A DNA stretch of 64,000 bases. Source: Micromonospora sediminimaris. GTDB lineage: Bacteria > Actinomycetota > Actinomycetes > Mycobacteriales > Micromonosporaceae. The translations under genes were made by a program, and so were the position numbers. Numbering within the stretch: the first letter of the stretch is position 1; every line of letters begins with the position of its first letter. Location of the stretch: the NCBI GenBank assembly GCA_900112325.1, contig FOLJ01000006.1:186001-250000 (forward strand), in the 5' to 3' direction. Below, piece by piece: positions 24,478 to 34,262 of the stretch. A model generated the notes under the pieces. That model saw nothing but the letters and a program-made list of their open reading frames with translations, was not told where the DNA came from and ran no database searches.

Positions 24478-26856
24478 CTACAGCGGGTAGGTGCGGGCGA
24501 CGGCGAGCATCTCGGAGCTGTGCGAGCCGGCGACGCCGACGTCCGGTGGGCGGGGGCGGAAGCCGGGCAGCGTGTCGAGGCCGTCGCTGGCGTCCATCGC
24601 GCGCAACGCGATCCGGTCCGTCTTCGGCGTGACGGTAAGCGTGACCTCGATCCCGTCGGGCGGTGGGGCGTGGAAGACCACCCCGAATCCCCAGCGGCCG
24701 TCGCGGGTCTCCACCGGAACCGGGCGGCCGGCGACCTCGACCCGCCGCACGTCAGCGGTGTTCGTGTCGACGTGCAGGGTGGTCAGGCGTACCTGGCGCT
24801 GCGGGGTGAGCCGGAGCGTCAGTGTGCGTTCGCCTGCGGTGGTGGTGTCGGTCAGCACGTCCAACCGGGGCGCGGGTAGGTCCGCCGGCTGTGCCGGGCC
24901 GCCGAGCAACTCGTCGCCGCCGATTCCGGGGAACTCGTCGGCGACCTCGACCGGGCCGTCCACGTACTCGTCGGTCCAGGGCTGCGGATCGCTCTCGTGG
25001 CTGAGCCAGCGGGCCTGGCCGGTGCCGGCGTCCAGCGCGTACATCAGGTGGGTGGGTGCGGGGTGCGTGGCGTCGAACCGGTCGACGGCGAGGCCGATCC
25101 CGGCGAGGATCACCGCGGCCAGTGCGGCGGCCCCGGCCGGCAGGGCGCCGAGTCGGCGGGCCCGCAGCGCGATCATGCCCCGCTGGCCGCCGGCCTGTGG
25201 ATGCAGCAGGTCGATCACGGGCAGCGCGGCGAGACCGAGCAGCACCGCGAAGAGCGCCGCGACGCCGCCCATCGCCATGCCCAGCGCCGGGAAGAGCAGC
25301 ACGACGGTGGGGAGCAGCAGGAGCACCGCGACCGCGGCCGCGACGGTCACCGCGATCACCGGTACCGGGCCGTCGAGCCGGGTGGCCAGCGCCACCAGTC
25401 CGCCGAGCGCCCCGGCCAGGGCGGGCAGGGTCGCCAGGTACGCCCCGCCGGGCGCCAGGAAGGCGAGCAGCACGCCGAGCAGCGCCAGCCAGCCGAGTCC
25501 GCCGATCGCCAGGGCGGCTGGGCCGATCCGGCGTCGGCTCAGCGCGTACCAGGCGAACACGACGGCGGCGGCGAGCGACAGTACGGCCAGCCGGTACCAG
25601 GTCGGCCGGTACGGGTCGAGCAGTTCGGCGTAGCCCGGCCGGAGCGCGACGATCGCAGCCCAGAGCAACTGGGCGCCCAGCGGGGCCACCATGATCGGCA
25701 CCAGGGCCAGGCCGAAGCCGGCGGCCAGCCGACCGGTGGTGACCCGATCCCGGCGTCGGGCCAGCCAGCCGAGCCCGACCACGCCGCTCAGCGCCAGCAG
25801 CGCCAACGGCAGCACCAGCCAGCCGGGGTAGCGGGCGAGCCCGCCGGGCACGGGGAAGTAGGTGGCGTCGTGACCGGCGCGCAGGTCGCCGAGGTCGATC
25901 CGGCCGAACTCCCGGGCGAGACCGAGGGTGTTGTCACCGTGGTGCTGGAGGCTGGCCTGGTCCATCGAGGCGGGGGTGTCCAACGGCGTGTGGTAGATCG
26001 CACCGCCATCCAGGTACGCCGAGTTCAGCCCGAGGAACCCCTCGTCGAGGAAGGCGGTGAAGTCGGTGTCGTTGGGCAACGCGCGGTACACCTCCACCGC
26101 GAACGAGGTTCCCACCGGGTGCGGTGCGGCCCGGCCGAAGACCTCGACCAGACGCGCGTTCTCCGGCGACGTCTCGAACATGATCACCGGGCCGGTTCGA
26201 CCCCTTGCCTCCAGGTTGAGCACCACACCCTTGTCGGCGGTGAGCGGGTGCTCGGAGGCGAACGTCGAGGCTCCGCAGAGGCACGCCTCCTCGGCGTCGG
26301 TGAGCACGAAGACGACGTCGTTGCGGGGCGCTGGGCCGTCGGTCAGCGCACGGGCCACCTCCAGGATCGCCGCCACCCCTGCGGCGTCGTCGTTGCCGCC
26401 CGGCCCGGTCTGCACCGCGTCGTAGTGCGCGACCAGGAACACCGTGCCGGTGGGGGCGGTGCCGGGCAGCCGCGCCACCACGTTGCGGACCCGGGCCAGG
26501 GTGGCGCCGCCCGCCGCGCCGCTGAGCTGCCCGGCCTCCTCGGCGACGGTGTCCTGCACCTGCGTCTCCAACCCGAGGCCACGCAGCGCGCCTTCCAGGT
26601 AGCCGCGGACCTCCTCGTTGGCTGGGCTGCCTGCGACGTGTGGCCGCCCGGCGACCTGCGTCACGTGTGGGTACGCGCGCCCGGCGCTGAACTCGTCCGT
26701 CGGCGCGTCGGCCGGCCGGGGTGCCGGAGGACGCAGGTCGAGCAGCGCGCCCGCGCCGACGGCGACGAGCGCGACGAGTGCGGCCAGCGCGGCGAGGGGA
26801 CGTCGACGCGGCCGGGTGAGGGCGCGGTCGGCGGCGGGGGTGGGGGGTGCGCCCAC
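24478..26856 (-). CDS. Membrane-associated M28 family zinc peptidase
   Basis: A 792-residue protein. A signal anchor near residues 20-45 is followed by an M28 aminopeptidase-type domain (about 50-330) with two-zinc ligands in VAHYDAVQTGPGGNDDAAG, TDAEEACLC and LPNDTDF. Six or more transmembrane helices follow (about 350-600), and then a C-terminal beta-rich domain of about 170 residues. The layout is that of ER-metallopeptidase/Fxna-like proteins, rather than the soluble Streptomyces aminopeptidases. It probably trims extracytoplasmic peptides at the membrane. It diverges from the signalling operon. Confidence 0.85.
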   Translation of the reverse strand: MGAPPTPAADRALTRPRRRPLAALAALVALVAVGAGALLDLRPPAPRPADAPTDEFSAGRAYPHVTQVAGRPHVAGSPANEEVRGYLEGALRGLGLETQVQDTVAEEAGQLSGAAGGATLARVRNVVARLPGTAPTGTVFLVAHYDAVQTGPGGNDDAAGVAAILEVARALTDGPAPRNDVVFVLTDAEEACLCGASTFASEHPLTADKGVVLNLEARGRTGPVIMFETSPENARLVEVFGRAAPHPVGTSFAVEVYRALPNDTDFTAFLDEGFLGLNSAYLDGGAIYHTPLDTPASMDQASLQHHGDNTLGLAREFGRIDLGDLRAGHDATYFPVPGGLARYPGWLVLPLALLALSGVVGLGWLARRRDRVTTGRLAAGFGLALVPIMVAPLGAQLLWAAIVALRPGYAELLDPYRPTWYRLAVLSLAAAVVFAWYALSRRRIGPAALAIGGLGWLALLGVLLAFLAPGGAYLATLPALAGALGGLVALATRLDGPVPVIAVTVAAAVAVLLLLPTVVLLFPALGMAMGGVAALFAVLLGLAALPVIDLLHPQAGGQRGMIALRARRLGALPAGAAALAAVILAGIGLAVDRFDATHPAPTHLMYALDAGTGQARWLSHESDPQPWTDEYVDGPVEVADEFPGIGGDELLGGPAQPADLPAPRLDVLTDTTTAGERTLTLRLTPQRQVRLTTLHVDTNTADVRRVEVAGRPVPVETRDGRWGFGVVFHAPPPDGIEVTLTVTPKTDRIALRAMDASDGLDTLPGFRPRPPDVGVAGSHSSEMLAVARTYPL

Positions 26857-26927
26857 GGGTGGCTCCTTGCGAGGGGGGTCCTGGGGTGGACATCATCCTC
26901 CATGCCACCTGAGGGTGCCCCGTCGTG

Positions 26928-26956
26928 TTGTGTGCGAACGTTGTCTAATACAGGAT
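26928..26956 (+). promoter_or_regulatory. Promoter of the signalling operon
   Basis: TTGTGT (26928-26933), a 17-nt spacer and CAGGAT (26951-26956) form a sigma-A-like promoter. The predicted start is near 26963, followed at once by the strong Shine-Dalgarno GGAAGGAG (26970-26977). Confidence 0.5.
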
Positions 26957-27040
26957 CAGCAGGGCACTCGGAAGGAGCCCGACATCACCAGCGATCAGCC
27001 GCCAATCGCGGCGGTGACCCGGCCGGCCCGGGGGACCGGG

Positions 27041-28264
27041 ATGACCGGTCCCTCCGTCGTGTCGTGGCCGTACCCGCAGGGAGGGCTGGGTGGCAACCCG
27101 AACCTGCCACCCGGGGAGCGGCTGAGCGTGCTGCTGGTGGAGGACGACGAGGGTGACGCCTTCCTGGTCGGCGAGTTGCTGGCCGAGACGAACTCCGGAA
27201 TCGACCTGCTGGTGGCGACCAGCCTGAGCGAGGCCCGCCAACGGATCGCGGGGGTCGACTGCGTACTGCTCGACCTGGGGCTGCCCGACGCGCAGGGGCT
27301 GGACGGGCTGCGGCAGGTGCTGGAGATGTCCGGCAGCGCGGCCGTCTGCGTGCTCACCGGTCGAACCGACGAGCACCTGGGCATCGTGGCGGTTGCCGAG
27401 GGGGCTCAGGACTACCTGGTCAAGGGCCAGGTAGACGGGGTGCTGCTGACCCGGGCACTGCGCTACGCGGTGGAGCGCAAACGGGCCGACGAGAACGCCC
27501 GCCGGCTGCGTGAGGTGGAGCTGCGCCAGGCCGAGTCGGCCCGGTTGGAGCGCGGCCTGCTGCCCCAGCCGCTGATGTCGACCGATCAGATCGCCGTACA
27601 CACCTTCTACCGGCCCGGCCGGCACGCCGCACTGATCGGCGGGGACTTCTACGACGTGGTGCAGACCCGTCCCGACCGGGTGGATCTGATCATCGGCGAT
27701 GTCTGTGGGCACGGCGTGGACGAGGCGGCCCTCGGCGTCGAGCTGCGGGTGGCCTGGCGGGCGCTGATCCTCGCCGGGGTACCGGACGACGAGGTGCTCC
27801 CCGCGCTGGAACAGGTGCTGATGAGCGAGCGTCGGCTTCAGGAGATCTTCGCGACCGTGGCGACGGCCCGGCTGGACCTCAATGCCGGCCGGGCGACGGT
27901 GCGGCTGGCCGGCCACCCGCCACCGGTGCTGCTCGCCGGTGGGCGGGTGACTCCGGTGCCTGCCCCGGGTGGTCTGCTGCTCGGCGTACGGCCGCGCCGG
28001 CCCGTCGCCTTCGACCTGAAGTTCGACACCGAGGACTGGTCTCTGCTGATGTACACCGATGGTCTGATCGAGGGCCGGGTGGGCGCGGGCGACGAACGTC
28101 TCGACGTGCCCGGCCTGACCCGCCTGCTGACCGAGCCGGCCAGTCGGGCGGTTGCGCTGCCCGATCTGCCGGCCTGGCTGGTCGGGCGGGCCGAGCAGCT
28201 CAACGACGGCCCGTTCGCCGACGATGTGGCGATGCTGCTGGTCACGCGGGGTGGTGGCCGGTGA
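27041..28264 (+). CDS. Receiver-PP2C phosphatase (RsbU/SpoIIE type)
   Basis: A 407-residue protein from the ATG at 27041. A CheY-like receiver (about residues 30-150, LLVEDDEGDAFLV, phospho-acceptor Asp78 in LLDLGLPD, Lys in YLVKGQ) is joined by a coiled coil to a PPM/SpoIIE phosphatase domain (IGGDFYDVV, IIGDVCGHGVDEAALGV, MYTDGLIEGR, FADDVAMLLV) with the metal-binding aspartates. It dephosphorylates Ser/Thr targets when its receiver is phosphorylated. No Shine-Dalgarno sequence precedes 27041 or the GTG at 27014; a strong one precedes an in-frame ATC at 26984. The stop overlaps the kinase start (GTGA). Confidence 0.88.
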   Translation: MTGPSVVSWPYPQGGLGGNPNLPPGERLSVLLVEDDEGDAFLVGELLAETNSGIDLLVATSLSEARQRIAGVDCVLLDLGLPDAQGLDGLRQVLEMSGSAAVCVLTGRTDEHLGIVAVAEGAQDYLVKGQVDGVLLTRALRYAVERKRADENARRLREVELRQAESARLERGLLPQPLMSTDQIAVHTFYRPGRHAALIGGDFYDVVQTRPDRVDLIIGDVCGHGVDEAALGVELRVAWRALILAGVPDDEVLPALEQVLMSERRLQEIFATVATARLDLNAGRATVRLAGHPPPVLLAGGRVTPVPAPGGLLLGVRPRRPVAFDLKFDTEDWSLLMYTDGLIEGRVGAGDERLDVPGLTRLLTEPASRAVALPDLPAWLVGRAEQLNDGPFADDVAMLLVTRGGGR

Positions 28265-30051
28265 CGGCCACGGGTGCCGGCTGGAGCCTGCGCGGTCGGC
28301 TGGCCCTGCTCGTCGCCGTCGTCGGGTTGCTGTTGCTCGGGGTGGCCGTCGCGGAGGCGGTGGTCGCCACCCGTAGCCGGGCGCACATCGACGCGGTGCT
28401 CAACGAGACAGGTCCGTTGCGGGCCCAGTCCCAGGAACTGCTCGCGGTCCTGGTCGACCAGGAGACCGCGATCCGGGGGTACGCGCTGACCGGCGAGCGG
28501 GAGGATCTCGCCCCGTTCGACACCGGCCGGCAGCGGGAGCAGGAGCTGGCCGCCTCGATGGACCGGCTGTTGGCCAGCTACCCGGAGCTGCGTGACGAGT
28601 TCGGCACGGTGCAGCAGCGGGCGGAGCAGTGGCGGCAGGCGGTTGCCCTGCCGGTCATCGCCGCCATCGAGACCGGTGGCGCCACCGCCGGCCAGCAGTT
28701 GCTCACCGACCAGTCGCGGCAGCAGTTCGACCAGATCCGGGTCGCCGTCGACGTGTTGCAGAACGGCATCCTCGAGGTTCGCGACGAGGCCGCGGCGAAC
28801 GTACGCAGCACGAGCAACCTGCTGGTGCTGCTGCTGGTCATCGCGGCGCTCGTGGTGCTGGTCACCGGGGTGGTGCTGCTCACCTCGCTGGAGCGGATGG
28901 TGATCCGTCCGCTGACCAGCCTGGCCGGGCAGGTTCGGGAGGTCGCCGTCGGCGACTACGGCCACCGCATCACCGGCACCGGTCCGCCGGAGTTCCAGCG
29001 CCTCGGCGAGGACGTGGACGCCATGCGCCAGAAGATCGCCGCGGACCTGGCCGAGGTGCGTGAGGCCCGGGAGCGCATCGAGTGGGTCAACACCCAGTTG
29101 CAGAAGCAGGCCGAGGAGCTGACCCGGTCCAACCGTGACCTGGAGCAGTTCGCCTACGTCGCCTCGCACGACCTGCAGGAGCCGTTGCGCAAGGTGGCGA
29201 GTTTCTGCCAGCTGCTCCAGCGGCGTTATGCCGGGCGGCTCGACGAGCGGGCCGACCAGTACATCGCCTTCGCGGTGGACGGCGCGCAGCGGATGCAGCG
29301 GCTGATCAACGACCTGCTGGCCTTCTCCCGGATCGGCCGGCTCACCACGGGCTTCACCGATGTCGACCTGAACCGCCTGATGGCCGAGGTGGCGGCACAG
29401 ACCGAGCCGGCCCGGCAGTACGCCGACGCCGAGCTGACCTGGGGCGAGCTGCCGGTGATCCGCGGCGAGGAGCCGCTGCTGACCAACCTGCTGGTCAACC
29501 TGGTCAGCAACTCCGTGAAGTTCCGTCGGGCGGATGTTCCGCCGAAGGTGCACGTCTCGGCCCGGCTGATCGGCGAGGATTGGGAGATCACCTGCCAGGA
29601 CAACGGCATCGGGATCGAGCCGGAGTTCGCCGACAAGATCTTCGTCATCTTCCAGCGACTGCACGCCAAGGACGCGTACCCGGGTACCGGAATCGGGCTG
29701 GCGATCGTCAAGAAGATCGTGGAGTACCACGGCGGTCGGGTCTGGGTGGACACCGACGTGCCCGAGGGGACGGCGATCCGTTTCACCCTGCCCGCGCTGC
29801 CCGCCGACACGGAGGCTGCGCAGAGCGCCACCGGCGCGGACGGGTCCGCGGCGGACGGGGAGGCTGCGGACGGGTCCGCTCCGGCGACTGTGGGGACGGA
29901 CGCGGCGGCAGGCCGGGCCGATGACGAGGTCCCGGTGGGTGACGGTACCGTCGGCGCCGAGGCCGGCGGCGACTCGCAACGCCCCTCGGCCGTCGCTGGC
30001 CTGCCACAGGCCGGCGGTGGGACAGGTGGCATGAAGGAGGCGGTGGGATGA
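28261..30051 (+). CDS. CHASE3-HAMP sensor histidine kinase
   Basis: A 596-residue membrane kinase. It has TM1 (about 10-32), an extracytoplasmic CHASE3 domain ([17 protein letters not shown]), TM2 (about 183-208), HAMP, a coiled coil, HisKA with phospho-acceptor His303 in [16 protein letters not shown], and a HATPase_c domain ([40 protein letters not shown]). The DHp type with DLQEPLR is that of phytochrome-like kinases. The last 80 residues are an acidic Ala/Gly/Asp-rich tail. It overlaps the REC-PP2C gene and the following response regulator by 4 nt each. Confidence 0.92.
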   Translation: MTATGAGWSLRGRLALLVAVVGLLLLGVAVAEAVVATRSRAHIDAVLNETGPLRAQSQELLAVLVDQETAIRGYALTGEREDLAPFDTGRQREQELAASMDRLLASYPELRDEFGTVQQRAEQWRQAVALPVIAAIETGGATAGQQLLTDQSRQQFDQIRVAVDVLQNGILEVRDEAAANVRSTSNLLVLLLVIAALVVLVTGVVLLTSLERMVIRPLTSLAGQVREVAVGDYGHRITGTGPPEFQRLGEDVDAMRQKIAADLAEVREARERIEWVNTQLQKQAEELTRSNRDLEQFAYVASHDLQEPLRKVASFCQLLQRRYAGRLDERADQYIAFAVDGAQRMQRLINDLLAFSRIGRLTTGFTDVDLNRLMAEVAAQTEPARQYADAELTWGELPVIRGEEPLLTNLLVNLVSNSVKFRRADVPPKVHVSARLIGEDWEITCQDNGIGIEPEFADKIFVIFQRLHAKDAYPGTGIGLAIVKKIVEYHGGRVWVDTDVPEGTAIRFTLPALPADTEAAQSATGADGSAADGEAADGSAPATVGTDAAAGRADDEVPVGDGTVGAEAGGDSQRPSAVAGLPQAGGGTGGMKEAVG

Positions 30052-30500
30052 CCGCGCCGGCGGACGGTAACAGCCCGATCGAGGTGCTTCTGGTCGAGGA
30101 CGACCCGGGCGACGTGTTGATGACCCAGGAAGCGTTCGAGGAGCACAAGCTGCGCAACCGGCTCAACGTCGTGTCCGACGGTGCCGAGGCGCTTGCCTAC
30201 CTGCGCCGCGAGGGCCAGTACGCGGACGCGGAGCTGCCGGACCTGATCCTGCTCGACCTGAACCTGCCCCGGCGGGACGGTCGGGAGGTGCTGGAGGAGA
30301 TCAAGAAGGACGAGCAGCTCCGCCGGATCCCGGTGGTGGTGCTTACCACCTCCCAGGCCGACGAGGACATCCTGCGCAGCTACCAGCTGCATGCGAACGC
30401 GTACGTGACCAAGCCGGTCGACTTCGAGCAGTTCATCGCGGTGGTCCGGCAGATCGACGAGTTCTTCGTCAGCGTGGTGAAGCTGCCGCCGCGTGGTTGA
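30048..30500 (+). CDS. Rcp1-type single-domain response regulator
   Basis: A 150-residue receiver without output domain: [21 protein letters not shown], phospho-acceptor Asp70 in [26 protein letters not shown], and the Lys in [12 protein letters not shown]. It belongs to the Rcp1 group that pairs with phytochrome-type kinases. The ATG overlaps the kinase stop. It likely takes phosphate from the kinase, passing the signal onward by protein contact, perhaps competing with the receiver on the phosphatase. Confidence 0.92.
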   Translation: MTAPADGNSPIEVLLVEDDPGDVLMTQEAFEEHKLRNRLNVVSDGAEALAYLRREGQYADAELPDLILLDLNLPRRDGREVLEEIKKDEQLRRIPVVVLTTSQADEDILRSYQLHANAYVTKPVDFEQFIAVVRQIDEFFVSVVKLPPRG

Positions 30501-31302
30501 CACCCTGCTCGACGACGTCGGCGGGCTGCTGCGGGAGACTGCCGACCGCGTCGTGCTGCCCTTGTTCCGCCATCTCGACGCCGCCGACGTGAGCGAGAAG
30601 GCCCCCGGTGAGCTTGTCACGGTCGCCGACCGGCGGGCCGAGGAAATGATCAGCGCCCGGTTGCTCCGGCTGCGCCCCGGCTCGGTGGTGGTCGGCGAGG
30701 AGGCGGTGGCCGACGATCCCGACCTGCTGCGTCACCTGCGTGCCTCGGGGGACGTCTGGCTGGTCGACCCGGTCGACGGCACTGCGAACTTCGCAGCGGG
30801 CCGCCGCCCGTTCGCCTTGATGGTCTCCCTGCTCACCGATGGCGAGCCGGTGGCCGCCTGGGTGTTCGACCCGTTGGCCGACGCGCTGGCGACCGGCCGT
30901 AACGGCGAGGGCACGTACCTGGACGGTCGGCCGTTGCACCTGCCCGACGGGGCACCGCCAACGGGTGAGCTGCGGGGCACCGCGATGACGAAGTTCCTGC
31001 CGGGGCCTTCCCGACGCACGGTGGAGGCGGGCGGTGCGCGGCTCGGCGAGCTGCTACCGGGGCAGCATTGCGCCGGTCGCGAGTATCTCGACGTGCTCAC
31101 CGGCCAGCAGCAGTTCGTGCTGTTCTGGCGGACCCTGCCCTGGGACCACGGCCCAGGCACCCTGCTGGTGCGGGCCGCAGGCGGAGTCGCCCGCCGGCTC
31201 GACGGCACGGACTACCACCCCGCCGACACCGAACACGGCCTACTGGTAGCCGCCAACCAGGAGGTCTGGACCAAAGTCCACACCACCCTCCTCCCCACCT
31301 GA
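30493..31302 (+). CDS. Inositol monophosphatase family protein
   Basis: A 269-residue metal-dependent phosphatase of the Li-sensitive superfamily. It has VVGEEAV, the metal block [15 protein letters not shown] (first aspartates) and the C-terminal motif [15 protein letters not shown]. Possible substrates are inositol phosphate, histidinol phosphate or 3'-phosphoadenosine 5'-phosphate; the sequence alone does not decide. It overlaps the response-regulator gene by 8 nt, so it belongs to the same transcript, which suggests a signalling or metabolic link. A 21-bp palindrome follows. Confidence 0.85.
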   Translation: MVDTLLDDVGGLLRETADRVVLPLFRHLDAADVSEKAPGELVTVADRRAEEMISARLLRLRPGSVVVGEEAVADDPDLLRHLRASGDVWLVDPVDGTANFAAGRRPFALMVSLLTDGEPVAAWVFDPLADALATGRNGEGTYLDGRPLHLPDGAPPTGELRGTAMTKFLPGPSRRTVEAGGARLGELLPGQHCAGREYLDVLTGQQQFVLFWRTLPWDHGPGTLLVRAAGGVARRLDGTDYHPADTEHGLLVAANQEVWTKVHTTLLPT

Positions 31303-31315
31303 TCCCCTGCGCCCA

Positions 31316-31384
31316 CCCGTGTTGATCATGAGGTTGACGGCGAGTTCGATCCGAAAGTGCCGCCAACCTCATGATCAACACGGG
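31316..31384 (+). terminator. GATCATGAGGTT palindrome, terminator-like
   Basis: A 21-bp perfect inverted repeat: left arm 31316-31336 (CCCGTGTTGATCATGAGGTT plus one G) and right arm 31364-31384, with a 27-nt centre. It starts 14 bp after the inositol-phosphatase stop. The rest of the 282-bp gap up to 31584 is G-rich and holds no gene or recognisable riboswitch. Related palindromes occur at 6781-6838 and 43384-43445. Confidence 0.75.
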
Positions 31385-31584
31385 GTAGGGGTGCGGAGGG
31401 TGAGGGGGTGGTTGCGGGGGGTTGGGATTGGACGGGTTCAAGGGTCGGCGGGCTGGTCGGGAGGGATGGTTCCGGTATCCTGACCGGCGGCCTACCGCCA
31501 GCAGGCCGCCGACCGGCGCCGGCGGGGGCCGCCGCCGCGCAGTGGAACTCATCGGGGGCCGGCGGCCGACGAAAGGATGCTTTC

Positions 31585-32601
31585 GTGCGCAGGTCCATGC
31601 CCGTCCGGCGGTACGCCCACCGGCCGCTGATCGCCCTGCTCGCCGCCGTGGCGCTGCTGCTCGGGGTGGGTGCAGTGCCGGCGTACGCCGAGCCCAACGA
31701 GGGTGGCAGCAAGAAGCTGCGGGACGCCCTGGAAGCCACCGCCAAGGCGCACATCGACGCCAAGCGCAAGCTGGACGGCTCCAAGAAGCGGCAGAAGCAG
31801 ATGGCCAAGGAGTTGTCCGCGATGGAGGGCCGGCTCAACGAGCTGACCGCCATGGTCGGCGAGGTGGCCGCACAGTCCTACCGGGTCGGGCGGCTCAGCC
31901 CGGCAGCCGTACTGCTGGACAGCGCGACGCCGGAGGCGTTCGTGCAGCGCGCCGCCAACCTCGACATGATGGCCCAGCGGGACAGCCGCCGGATCCGGGA
32001 GCTGACCGAGGCGCGTGAGCAGGCCCGGCAGGCCAAGCTGGCGATCAACGCCGAGGTGCGCGAGCAGACCAAGCAGTTGGCCGTGATGGCGAAGAAGAAG
32101 AAGGAGGCCGAGGCGGCCCTGGCCGCGGTCAGCTCAGGTAGCGGCGGCGGGTTCAGCGGTGGCAGTTCCACCTCGGCGAAGCCGGCACCGCGTAACTCCG
32201 ACGGTTCCTGGCCCGGCGAGTCGTGCTCGGTGGACGACCCGACCACCTCGGGCTGCATCACGCCCCGCACGCTGCACGCGCTGAAGCAGACCCAGGCCGC
32301 CGGATACAAGCGGCACGTCTCCTGCTACCGCAGCGGCGGCTCCGGCGAGCACCCCAAGGGTCGGGCCTGCGACTTCTCCGCCGCCACGAACGGCTTCGAG
32401 GACCGCACGGCTACCGGTGGCGACAAGTCGTACGGTGACAGCCTGGCCTCCTGGCACGTCCGCAACGCCGACCGGCTCGGCGTGCTCTACGTCATCTGGT
32501 ACCGCCAGATCTGGCACCCGGGCACCGGTTGGCGGGCGTACAGCGGTAGCGGCAGCCCGGCCGCCGACCACACGAACCACGTTCATCTCTCGATGTACTG
32601 A
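31585..32601 (+). CDS. Secreted coiled-coil protein with M15-like peptidase domain
   Basis: A 338-residue exported protein. The signal peptide covers about residues 1-34 (LIALLAAVALLLGVGAVPAYA), followed by a long coiled coil (about 40-180), a Gly/Ser linker and a C-terminal domain. Here GEHPKGRACDFS and DHTNHVHLS give the His, Asp and His zinc ligands of the M15/LAS-type carboxypeptidase fold. The domain is the ARB_07466-like C-terminal domain of actinobacteria. It may trim peptidoglycan peptides. The GTG at 31585 follows AAAGGA at good spacing. Confidence 0.82.
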   Translation: MRRSMPVRRYAHRPLIALLAAVALLLGVGAVPAYAEPNEGGSKKLRDALEATAKAHIDAKRKLDGSKKRQKQMAKELSAMEGRLNELTAMVGEVAAQSYRVGRLSPAAVLLDSATPEAFVQRAANLDMMAQRDSRRIRELTEAREQARQAKLAINAEVREQTKQLAVMAKKKKEAEAALAAVSSGSGGGFSGGSSTSAKPAPRNSDGSWPGESCSVDDPTTSGCITPRTLHALKQTQAAGYKRHVSCYRSGGSGEHPKGRACDFSAATNGFEDRTATGGDKSYGDSLASWHVRNADRLGVLYVIWYRQIWHPGTGWRAYSGSGSPAADHTNHVHLSMY

Positions 32602-32637
32602 CCCGCCGGCCCGGGGCCGCTGCGTACCATCGCCACG

Positions 32638-34191
32638 ATGAACTCTCCATCGCCTGAGGTGGCGGCCCCATCCGTGCCGTCCTCGCCGGAGGTGCCCCGG
32701 GCCCTGCCCAACGGGCTCGCCGCGTTCCTGGTCTTCTACTCCAGTGGTGCCGTCCTGGTCCTGGAGACCGCCGCGCTGCGCCTGGTCGGGCCGTACGTCG
32801 GGGTCACCCTCCAGGTGACCAGTTCGGTCATCGGCATCGCGTTGGCGGCGATCGCGTACGGGGCGTGGGCGGGTGGCTGGCTGGCCGACCGGCGCAACCC
32901 GCGTACGCTGCTGGCCCCGGCGCTGGTGCTCTCCGGCATCGCCACCGCGATCACCCTGCCGGCGGTGCGGTACGCCGGTGAGGTGCTGCGGGGCGGTGCG
33001 GCAAGCGCGGTTCTGCTGCTTGTCGCGGTCGCCGTGTTCGCGCCCGCGATGCTGCTCTCGGCGGTCAGCCCACTGGTGATCAAACTCCAGCTCGCCGACC
33101 TGCGCCGCACCGGCCAGGTCGTCGGCCGGCTCTCCGGCATCGGCACCCTCGGCGCCGTCACGGCCACCCTGGTCACCGGCTTCGTGCTGGTGGCGGCCCT
33201 GCCCAGCACCGTCATCCTGTTCGGGCTGGCCGCCTCCCTGGGCATCACCGGTATCGCGCTGGGGGTGTACCTGCACCGGCAGGACCGGGCCGCCCTTCCC
33301 GGGCCGGCCCGGGTCAAGGCCGCCCTGGCGGTGCTCGGCCTGGCCGGGGCCGGGCTGACCATGGTCGCCCCGAACCCGTGCGACGTCGAGACGGCGTACC
33401 ACTGTGCCCGGGTACAGGCCGACCCGGGTCGGTCCAGCGGGCGGACGCTGCTGCTCAACTCGGCCCAGCACTCGTACGTGGACCTGAACGACCCGACCCA
33501 CCTGGAGTACGCGTACACCCGGTGGATCGGCGCGGTGGCCGACGTGCTCGCCCCGTCGGGCCAGCGGCTCGACTCGCTGCACCTGGGCGGGGGCGGGTTC
33601 ACCGTGCCGCGTTACCTGACCGCCACCCGGCCCGGCACCGACAACCTGGTGTTCGAGATCGACGGCGGGCTCGTCGAGCTGGGGGAGCGGCGACTCGGCG
33701 TACGCCAGGGACCGGACCTGCGGGCGGTGGTGGGCGACGCCCGGATGCTGGTGGCCGACGAGGCGACCGACAGCCGCGACTTCGTGGTGGGCGACGCCTT
33801 CGGGCACCTGGTGGTGCCCTGGCACCTGGCCACCCGGGAGATGGCCGCCGAGATCCGCCGGGTGACCCGCCCAGCTGGCGTGTACGTGCAGAATGTCATC
33901 GACTACCCGCCGCTGCGGTTCATCCGCAGTGAGGTGGCCACCGTCGCTGCCGAGTTCGGGCATGTCGCGCTGATCGCCCCGCCCGAGGCGCTGGCCGGCG
34001 AGCGGGGTGCGAACTTCCTCATCATGGCCTCCGACGCGCCACTGCCACTGGCCGCGGTACGGGCCCGGCTCGACGACGCCAACGAGCCGGCCAGTCTGCT
34101 CAGCGGCGGTGACCTGACGGACTTCGTCGGCGACGCGCTGGTGCTCACCGACGACTACGCTCCGGTGGACCAACTGCTCGCCACCGCCTGA
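32638..34191 (+). CDS. Fused MFS/spermidine synthase-like membrane protein
   Basis: A 517-residue protein. The N-terminal half has about six to eight transmembrane helices (residues 25-245), as in the MFS-like part of this family. The C-terminal half has a spermidine-synthase-like methyltransferase fold (LHLGGGGFTVPRYL, VFEIDGGLVELGER, VVGDARML, DFVVGDAFGHLVVPWHLATREM). The catalytic Asp pattern of true spermidine synthase is not clear, so the product is unknown. TACCAT lies 7 nt before the ATG (leaderless type). Confidence 0.82.
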   Translation: MNSPSPEVAAPSVPSSPEVPRALPNGLAAFLVFYSSGAVLVLETAALRLVGPYVGVTLQVTSSVIGIALAAIAYGAWAGGWLADRRNPRTLLAPALVLSGIATAITLPAVRYAGEVLRGGAASAVLLLVAVAVFAPAMLLSAVSPLVIKLQLADLRRTGQVVGRLSGIGTLGAVTATLVTGFVLVAALPSTVILFGLAASLGITGIALGVYLHRQDRAALPGPARVKAALAVLGLAGAGLTMVAPNPCDVETAYHCARVQADPGRSSGRTLLLNSAQHSYVDLNDPTHLEYAYTRWIGAVADVLAPSGQRLDSLHLGGGGFTVPRYLTATRPGTDNLVFEIDGGLVELGERRLGVRQGPDLRAVVGDARMLVADEATDSRDFVVGDAFGHLVVPWHLATREMAAEIRRVTRPAGVYVQNVIDYPPLRFIRSEVATVAAEFGHVALIAPPEALAGERGANFLIMASDAPLPLAAVRARLDDANEPASLLSGGDLTDFVGDALVLTDDYAPVDQLLATA

Positions 34192-34262
34192 TCGGGTGAC
34201 ATCCGTGACCGAATCAGACCAGAAAGGTGTAGGCGGCCTCACGTCGGGCAACAACGCCGACC

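Noticed and set aside
24997-27156. A 719-codon plus-strand frame opposite the M28 peptidase
   Set aside because: Gln/Gly/Arg-rich antisense artefact, overlapping the promoter of the signalling operon.
31385-31584. A c-di-AMP (ydaO) riboswitch before the secreted peptidase gene
   Set aside because: Such riboswitches often precede wall hydrolases in actinobacteria, but none of the conserved ydaO blocks could be found in this leader.
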